A stretch of DNA of 11,901 nt, from the NCBI GenBank assembly GCA_028565635.1, contig JAOXYB010049314.1:1-11901 (forward strand), given 5' to 3'. The translations under genes and the position numbers were made by a program. Shown here one piece after another: positions 1 to 7,800 of this stretch; the first letter of the stretch is position 1; every line of letters starts with the position of its first letter. A model generated the notes under the pieces. That model ran no database searches and was not told where the DNA came from. It was given only the letters and a program-made list of their open reading frames with translations. The DNA is from Phoronis ovalis (taxonomy: Eukaryota; Phoronida; Phoronidae).

Positions 1-73
1 GGGTTGGATTTTTTTGTGCACTATGTTTTTGAAATGCACCAACCCCCCCCTGTGGTAATTTCTGACCAGTCCC
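1..73. mobile_element. End of a TIR DNA transposon, truncated by the window edge
   Basis: Read on the minus strand from 73, it begins GGGACTGGTCAGAAATTACC and then a G8 run. This is the same terminus as the element at 10489-11350 (GGGACTGGTCAGAATTAATT, then G6). TAA follows at 74-76, matching the TAA target duplication of the other copy. Only one end of this copy is in the window. Confidence 0.7.
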
Positions 74-409
74 TAAATAGAAAGTGAAATATAAGGATGC
101 TTGCTTAGTTTCAGTAATCCATTTTCAGATGGACATACTGTACAAAACAAATAATTGTGAAGAAAAAGAAGTTAAATAAAATTACATTAACAAAATCAGA
201 AAGTATAAATAACTATTTTTATTTAAGTAACTATTTTTGCAACCTTTTAAAATACATAAGCAGTGTCTGTCAAAATCATAGACTGAAATCTTTAAAGAAC
301 TACCTAATGGGAAATCACCTGCAAAGGATGGTCTTACAAGTGAGCATTTTAAACATGCTAATAAGATCACAAGGTATTCCCCGGTGGAGGCACTTCACAA
401 AATTTTATG

Positions 410-680
410 GGTAGATGTGTGTGTCACATTGTCATAAAAACGGGGATCTACTTTTACCGCTGCCAAAAGACTGGTTTGCTTAATTTTTTTTGCTAAAAAA
501 GCTGATTGCTAATTTTACCTGTATTGGAAAACTGGTTTATTTTTAACTCTTAGTCAAAAACCAAATAATCTCAGGTTATTTATTCAAAACAGGATCAACT
601 CTGCTAATTTGATCAAAAACTGGATCCTGAATTTAGTCAATAAACCGGATCCAATGTTGTGGCACATCTCTATATAATTG
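410..680. repeat. Degenerate AAACTGG / CCGGATCC repeat-like stretch
   Basis: Short related motifs recur here: AAAAGACTGGTTT, GAAAACTGGTTTA, AAAACAGGATCAA, AAAAACTGGATCC and AAACCGGATCC. This suggests an old short-period tandem array or a piece of an interspersed repeat. No gene is seen between 74 and 2630 apart from the short motifs listed. Confidence 0.35.
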
Positions 681-1713
681 GAATGCCGAGCAACCCCCAG
701 GCTGATAGGTATGTTAACTATGTTATTCAATGCAATTATTATGCATGGTTATACACCAAGGAAATGACAAGTCTTCAACCCTTTTCCTTCCAGGTGACGA
801 TATATCGGCAGTATTTCAGCATATTCTAATTAAATGAAAATAATCATTTTGCATAACTTGAAATACATTCGTGCTATGTTCATAGAGGTCATCTCCCCTG
901 AACGCACGTGTTAAAGCTAAGCCCCTTTTTGTTTATTTGAAGCGCAGTCTAAAATGTGCTGGAAAATATTTCAATTATTATCGACACGAACGTATACCAA
1001 GTTTAATGATTTGGACAGTGCAGCAGTTAAATGTGTCTAGATTCTAACCGGACACTTCAAATTCTCACGAAAATGAATTTTGTTGGTGGAATTTTGATGT
1101 TTACAACAGGCTATTCGGGCACCTTGCAATGCTATTTTTTCAGCATCTTTAATTTATCCTTTTGCGACGGAATAAATGCATTTGTGTGGATAACTGTATG
1201 AGGACAAGTAGAGATACAGCGTCTGTTTCAGAAACCTTTATGTGTTGTTGTGTACACGTTGAACTGTAATATCACAATTTTTGGTTTAATCCAGTGTGGA
1301 TTTGCATAGGATTATGCTTGATTTGCAGGAATTTGCGCCCTAATTCATACCATTCATGTGGATGTATGTAATGTTAAAAAATAATATAATGCTCATTCTT
1401 GCTTCCTTGAAATTCAACAAAGGCGAGTACTTAATAATTGTGTTCATATGGATGTAATATCCCAGGTAAGATGAGGGATTATAGTCTCCATTTGTGAAGG
1501 GGGATACAGTAACATAGCAAATTACTCATGGTATGTATGGATGGTACTGCATAAATCCTTAGAATCATACCGGGTTTTTACAAATATTAAATTTTGAAAT
1601 GCCCTGCATTTTACTTTAATCTTATAAAGAAAATAAAAAATATTTTTATCTTAAACCATAATTTTCTCTATGCTTTTATTTGTGATATTGCTGTCATTCT
1701 GAGTTTGACAACA

Positions 1714-1769
1714 ATTCAGGGGAGGTAATTCCTAAGTCCAGTTGCACCAGATACAAGGGAGACAACTCT
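1714..1769 (+). repeat. Two GGGGAGRTAATT-type mollusc repeat motifs
   Basis: TTCAGGGGAGGTAATTCC (1714-1731) and CAAGGGAGACAACTCT (1754-1769) are variants of the AAGGGAGATAACTC motif often seen in molluscan interspersed repeats. An inverted copy, GAGGTCATCTCCCCTG, is at 885-900. Confidence 0.5.
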
Positions 1770-1891
1770 GCAGCAAGTATTCCAACTGTTAAAACGCTAC
1801 TAAAACGCTCGTTATGCATGTTTACCAGTTGTTACCATTTTAGTTCAACTTAATCATTAATTTTGATAAGTTGTGAAAAAATTAAAGTAAT

Positions 1892-1943
1892 AAAACAATT
1901 TCTGTAAATAAAAACAATTTCTATAAATAAAAACAATTTCTAT
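1892..1943 (+). repeat. 19-bp AT-rich tandem repeat, three copies
   Basis: Three copies of AAAACAATTTCTRTAAAT at 19-base spacing, the last one partial, followed by a T-rich run at 1959-1988. Confidence 0.75.
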
Positions 1944-2633
1944 GGCAACGGATTACGATTTTATTTTTATTTTTTTATTTTTTTTTATAACTTGCATAGG
2001 TAAACCTACAATAGTGAAAAGGATCCAATCGGTTTCGGTGCAAAATTCGGAAGGAAGAGGGTTAAATTCCAATAGTGAAAAATAAAGCCTGTGACATTAT
2101 AGGGTATGGTATTGTCAGAAGTATTCAAATTATTTGACTAACAGATGTAAGAAATATCTTGCAACTTGAATGTATTAATCAGTTCTGTTTTAAAACTAAA
2201 CACTCAAAGGATATGTGCATAAAAGAAGTGATAAACTTTTACAAAAAGCACAACAAAAATCAGCTTCGGTATAAGTACACTAAACAAAGAATTAATAAGT
2301 TAAGAATGTGTTATAACAATAGTTTTAAATGACTTGTAGGGTTAACTAGGGAATGCACTGCTAGTGGCATGTTTGCCAGTAATTGCATAAAGACATTTCA
2401 TGCCCTTGCTCAGAAATCTGCAGCTGTATAGCTGTAATAGGAATGAGGTGGCTGAGACAGTGATGAACAGTAATCAGTTATCTAGCTACCTAGTTCTTGA
2501 AGTCTAAAGCCTTGTTTGCACAGACAATCACGATCAAAATATTAGCCAGAAAAAAATCTTGCAAAAATTTTAATCGCGATTATGATCGTTCACACTATAA
2601 CATTTAATCGTGATCGAAACATTCTTCCCAGCA

Positions 2634-3020
2634 AGGTATAATTCGAAGACTGTTACAGCTAGGGATTTGGTACTTGATGTGTGCCATCTCTGGGGTAGGC
2701 CATTGTTGATTTTGAGGTCAAAAGGTCATTTGGAGATCAAAGGTCAAATTTTTTAAATTGCTCAAAATGTTTTTTTATTTTTTAGCATGTTTTCAATTAA
2801 TTTATTGATCTTTCAATTTTCACTAAGCTATACCATGAAGATGGTTACAGTTATGGACATGGTACTTGAGGTGTGACATCTCTAGCGTATACCACTGCTG
2901 ACCTCAAGGTCAAATTTCTAAAACTGATGGTATTAAGTTAAAAAAAGGTTGTTTTAGTGACATTTAGGTGAAATTTATTTTAAGCATCTTTTCTATTAAT
3001 TTTATGGAGGAAACATACAA
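2634..3020 (+). repeat. Two diverged tandem units of about 192 bp with AGGTCA motifs
   Basis: Unit A (2634-2825) and unit B (2826 to about 3020) share, in the same order, the GGTATA/GCTATA start, GTTACAG, GGTACTTGA-GTGTG, CATCTCT, AAGGTCAAA or similar, and an AGCAT-TTTTC-ATTAAT-TT tail. The period measured at GTTACAG is 192. Unit A carries AGGTCA at 2715, 2723 and 2741. More AGGTCA copies follow at 3171-3208, which may be a third, degenerate unit. It is probably a dispersed bivalve-type repeat family. Confidence 0.65.
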
Positions 3021-3210
3021 CTTGTAACAAGTAGTTCAACAGGCTTGTAAATTGACATATGACAGTTAGAGTCAGGAGAATTGACCTTCAGATTGAAGGG
3101 CCATCTAGACGTCAAGTTCAAAATCTCAAAATGACATAAAATTCTTGGAAAGCAGCTTTTTATGCATTTAGAGGTCATCAATAGGTCAAGAGGGTCAGTT
3201 TGAGGTCAAA

Positions 3211-3243
3211 AGATAAATAGATAGATAGAAAATAGATAGATAA
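3211..3243 (+). repeat. GATA microsatellite
   Basis: Imperfect AGAT/GATA repeats (AGATAAATAGATAGATAGAA, then AATAGATAGATAA), 33 bases, in intron 7. Confidence 0.85.
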
Positions 3244-3861
3244 CTTTTTTATTTACGTGACATGTGTTTACCAACAAAACATTTTACAAAAGATATGAAA
3301 TACAATATAGTTAAACACCCAGCCAATGCACAAAATTCATCCATAAAGTCCCAAAGCAATGAATTTCTAATATTTGCTGAGAAGTTAAAGGACGTTGAAA
3401 GATCATTTAAAGGTTTAGAAGTCATGTAATCTTAACAAAAGCCAATAGAAGCAACCCTGCGTTTGCAAAAAGACTATCTAGTTAATTTTTGTTATTCGAG
3501 TCAAACAAAATCTACATTTATTTTTAACCCATTATACTCATTGCATCTTCCAAGGATTTTGAGAGATCGGAAATTATTTAAAAACACAACAAATTTCAAG
3601 CTCAATCATGGCATATTATTTATATACATCATTTGGAAAGGGTACATCATACCTTACAAAATATTGTTTTTTTAATGGATTGCTTTCTTCTCATTAATAT
3701 TCAGGAGCTTTAAAGGAAAATTTACATATTTGGTAATTTAAACTTTTTTTTCCTAATAATTGATATAGTTGCATTACCAAGCTGCTAAAGTTTATTCTAA
3801 ATAAGATTATGCTAAAACCTAGTTTATGCTTTAATCTATATAAATAAAAGGAAGTATCGAA

Positions 3862-4130
3862 ACTTGAAAGGTGCAGATTGGCTACACCCGTGAGCATATT
3901 GTCCTGGGGTTTTGCATATCCATTAGTTGCATAGTCTCTTGTGTCACCGGCCTATTGCTTGGGTTCGATTCATGGCAGGGACGCAATATAAAAGGTAAAT
4001 ATATCTATTTGTTATGTGTACATTTATGTGATGTATGTTGATTCATAACATGTCGAGTGATGATCACTGTGTGTCAGTGAACAGTGGTTAGATGTATAAA
4101 GGTCAGGGTCACTGGAGAAAAAAAAGGTAA
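3862..4130 (+). mobile_element. tRNA-derived SINE (approximate limits)
   Basis: A box B sequence GGTTCGATTC lies at 3962-3971, and a box A-like TAGTTGCATAGTC lies 38 bases before it at 3924-3936. The segment between them (CTTGTGTCACCGGCC, then CTTGGG before the B box) is tRNA-like. The following body ends near a purine/A-rich run (GGAGAAAAAAAAGG, about 4113-4126). These are features of a Pol III-promoted SINE inserted antisense to CNK in intron 7. The left boundary and a target duplication could not be fixed. Confidence 0.5.
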
Positions 4131-4590
4131 GTATCACAGAATCGCTTCATTTCTTATTTTTTCATTTTAATAAAAAAATTATTTTTTTTACATTTCTTTC
4201 TCTATTGAACCTACCAAAAACAGAACCTTCGTTAAATACTAGGGCCGGGGCCCTGTAGCTAAATGCACATGTCAGTAGAAGCTATTCTGCCATCGCTCAA
4301 GTGCCCAGGTTAAAATTGGAGGTTAATTTACCAGTATACAAAGTGCATTATTTGGGAAGAGAATTTTTTGTATGAATTTGTATTTATTGGTAGAATTTAA
4401 TTAATCACGGGTGATCACTTTTGGACGGGAGTGAATGTAACAGGTTGATATGCTTAAAGTTTATTTATTATGTTATACTCTAGCTTAAATGGTTTAAATT
4501 TTGCATTTTCAGACTTAAAGTGTATAACTTTATATCATGATTTAAGAGATAGTTATTATGAATATAATATAATTAATTATAACAACCTAC

Positions 4591-4871
4591 CTGGGAGAAC
4601 CTGGTGAGTAGTTTTCCCTGTCACTAACAGGTGGCGACACTGGACTTATAATCCCTTCAAGCGATGAGCGGGCAGGTTTTTCACTGCCTTCTCTTGAACG
4701 ACGTCTTTGAGATCTTGGGAACGTTGATTGTTTATTGGTTTTATTAGCTGCCCTACGTTTGTTCAAATGACTATTAAATGCTATGTGCCGTGGTCGTTTC
4801 TTTAACATGAGTATTACTTCTTTGGGATTTTCTTTTAGAACATTGACCAGTTTTTTTAACTGCCAGCCAAC
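4591..4871 (-). CDS. cnk: CNK exon 7: PDZ end and basic Ser/Pro-rich linker
   Basis: Residues 268-360 plus two bases of the next codon. The acceptor is ATATTTTTTAG/GTTGGC. VGWQLKKLVNVLKENPKEVI and LMLKKRP (268-294) form the last PDZ helix and strand and match vertebrate VGWQLKNLVNALREDP and LKKRP. After residue 294 the sequence is not strictly conserved. It is basic (KRRAANK at 305-311, RRRSRE at 323-328) and then has Ser-Pro pairs at 343, 346, 356 and 359. These could be targets of basophilic and proline-directed kinases, which is inference. The donor is TCCCAG/GTAGGT, in phase 2, so translation continues in an exon beyond the window. Confidence 0.93.
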
Positions 4872-7800
4872 CTAAAAAATATGTTGATCAGTTAACAAAT
4901 ATTTAATTCCAACATAAAATTATTATAACTGGTGAGTATCCTAAGGTCTGAGCTAGACTGAATTTCTCAAACCTCAGTACTTCTGTACATAAAATAGGAA
5001 ATTAAATACATAGTTTACGTATTAAAGTGAAATTAAAAATGAAATAATTATGTTATAAATATAAAGCCAACCAATAAATAAAAACATGCAGTTTTACAAA
5101 TTATTGAAATAATAAAACCTAATTCATATTTAATAAACAAAATTGGGTGACCAAAAATATCCATTTTGAGTTTTGTTTTCTTAAAAAAAGACATACATGC
5201 AGTTATCTAAAGTCTTTGTTGTTAAATAGTGTCACCAGGAGGATCCATCCTACATGACAATATATATGATCTATGCAATAAGCTAGAACCTCCAATTGCA
5301 AAACATTTGAAAATCAGGTATACCGTGCAGCATACCTGATTTGTCATGGCATGTGTCGCAAAACTCTCACATTGCCCTCACGTGATTTGCTTAATGGTGC
5401 AACATGACACCTTCACTATTACATATAGTGCATAGTATCAAGCAGACTCAATAAAGTGCTGAAAGTCATCAATACATACCACATTTTGATAGTTAACTTG
5501 AATAACTTCATCCCCTTCCTCTATTTTACCACAAAGGTCGGCTGGAGACTGACTCTTGATACCTCCAATAATATGAGTTCCACTATAGGAGGACTGAATA
5601 TGCATTCCCTGTAAAATGCAACAACGGAAATCATAATCATGTATAACCTCAACATTTAATTGTACACCCAGTCCATCAGCGTAATAAAACAAAAGAATGC
5701 AGCTTAAAGACAAGGTTATCGTAATAATACAAAAGAGAGCAGCTTAAAGACAAGGTCATCGTAATCTATACAACTAAATCTCGAGTGTCCGTCTGTTTGT
5801 CTGTGTGTCTGTCACTCTTTCCACCAAATATCTTCAAAACTATTACATGTAGAATCATGATCTCTTCACACATCGTATGTATCGATGATGGCTCGGGTTC
5901 CTCAAATTTTGGGGTCAATCGGTCAACGGTATCATATTTAATGGGTCATTTTTGAAACTCTTGCATCATTATTTTTTGCCTGTGAGAGTCACGTGAACAT
6001 GTCTGAACTCGGCCTTACGTGACCTACATGTCTATCAAGATCTGTGGTTTACCACGGGTACCGTCTAGTAATACAAAAGAGAGCAGCTTAAAGACAAGGT
6101 CATCGTAATAATACAACAGAGAGCAGCTTGAAGACAAGCTCAGAGATTCACAAGGAGTATGAGAGATAATTTAATAATAATTATGTAATATACCTGAAAT
6201 AGAGAATGAAACAAATGAAGAAACTGAGGAAATATTTTACGACTTCTTGGAAAATAAATTACTTATTAACAATTCCAAAAATCAAATCCAAAGAGGCTGA
6301 ATCCACTAAATGGGACAAATCCCATGCCAAAAATCTAACTACAATAATCTATGGAATATAGCAACAAGAGAAGCAAGGGCTAAACTGGTCGGAGACAAAC
6401 GTTATATCACAGTAATTGGTTTAAATAAGCATTACATCAACCCTAGTGAAATATGCGATGTAATACAATTACTTAATTTAACTAGTCAACAACAAATACG
6501 TTTTTGCGCATAATGAACCACAAACAGAAGATCATAATGTATTTCAAGCCCATAGATGTAAGATCCAAAAGAAATCAGATGTCATGTCAACATTACTCAA
6601 TATCAATTTAGACATAACATCCGATACGTTTTAGCAACACATTAACTTACTAGCTCCTCATCGGGTTTCTTTTTTATGGTGGCGAGCTCCAGGGAGGCAG
6701 GTTGGATGAACAGTGGATCGCTGCACTCCTGTACCAGTCTCTCACAGATGTTGGCTAGCTTTTCACACTGAATATTAACAAATGCTTGTTAATTTCAAAA
6801 GTAAGTACAGTAAGTGGAAAAAAATCTTATATCTTTCTTATATTTGTTTAATTACTGAGAGACAAATTTTCTCTTTATTATTAGTTCGTTTTTTTATTCA
6901 CATCGCTTAAAAGTTTATTTTCATTTTTATTTTTCCCCCCCCCGAAATGATACGTAGTGGGCCAAAAATCAAGTCTTTCTAAAGTAAGTCCATATTTTGA
7001 ATACAAGCCTAGACTGTGTTCACTCACCACTTCCATAACTTTGTCTTCATCCCATTTTATGACTTTATCTCGCTGCGCTGTAGAAGTTATCTCCATACCA
7101 AGTTTTACTATATCATTTCTGCTCTTTATATATTCTTCTGAATTATTAAATGGTGTCCTAAAAATACACATACTTGCAATCTTCAACAAAACAATGTGAC
7201 ATTGAATTTCAATATTTTTTGAGCCGAAGTTTTCTATCTTTAAGTGCATTATGACTAAAATGAAACATGGCAGTCTATAAGGTCAAAAAATCATCCTTAT
7301 GTTAAGAAAGAATACAGAAATTAATACACCCATACAAGTTTATTCTTTTACAAAATACCAGCACCCAAATGCTATAAAGTATGAGTAAATTACTTGTGCC
7401 AAACAATCTCTCCTAACTCTTAATTTTTAAAAGTTTTACAGTATTTGTTGTAACCACTGCAGAAATCGCTGGTAAATATAGGATTTGTCCAAAATTGACC
7501 AGAAATGTCCAATTGAAAATGTCAATGTCCAGCTGTTTACACTATCTCTCTCGAGGTCACCAAAAAAAAAGTTAGATAAAAATCGAATATTGAAGTTCCA
7601 TGCAAAAATAATCCCAAGAATTGGTTTGCCATGCTAGTACAATTATTACTTAATATTGGGTGTGGATTATTTAACCATGGCTATAATCCCAGCTATAATC
7701 TCTGCTTACTGTAGTACAACATGTAATTGATATATTTTACCTATCCAGCCACGAGACAAGATTTTTCAGTGATAATAACAAATAAGAAATATCACACAAC

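Larger units (their letters stand above)
1..4590 (-). other. CNK intron 7, 3' end beyond the window (at least 4590 bases)
   Basis: It begins with GTAGGT at 4590 and runs past the left edge. I found no further CNK exon: no PH-domain signature such as a G-W-L-W/K-K-K strand was seen on the minus strand, although a very short exon could be missed. Its repeats are listed separately. Confidence 0.6.
5609..6650 (-). other. CNK intron 5 (phase 0, 1042 bases), rich in inserted elements
   Basis: This intron lies inside the PDZ domain coding region, starting GTAAGT and ending GCATTTTACAG. It holds the 40-bp minisatellite (5681-6144), a Helitron nested in that minisatellite (5765-6068), and a decayed coding remnant on the plus strand (6181-6633) that ends 18 bases short of exon 5. 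Nearly the whole intron is explained by these elements. Confidence 0.85.

Noticed and set aside
157-414. Plus-strand 85-codon open frame
   Set aside because: AT-driven low-information sequence without recognisable motifs; chance frame in an AT-rich intron.
3463-3897. Two short open frames on opposite strands
   Set aside because: Rich in Phe, Leu, Ile and Tyr as expected of translated AT-rich non-coding DNA; no similarity to CNK or known domains.
3924-3990. Functional tRNA gene
   Set aside because: Only the B box is good; no acceptor stem or complete cloverleaf can be formed, so a tRNA-derived SINE is more likely.
5609-5713. In-frame open extension upstream of CNK exon 6, including a GLGV-like run resembling a PDZ binding loop
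   Set aside because: A strong acceptor (TTTTACAG) at 5609 joins exon 6 directly to exon 5 and yields EELGMHIQSS, which matches the family. The extension has no match and overlaps minisatellite unit 1.
6881-7027. Open frame continuing past the exon 4 donor
   Set aside because: GTGAGTG is a strong donor, and exon 5 continues the CNK alignment exactly in phase; the read-through residues do not fit the family.
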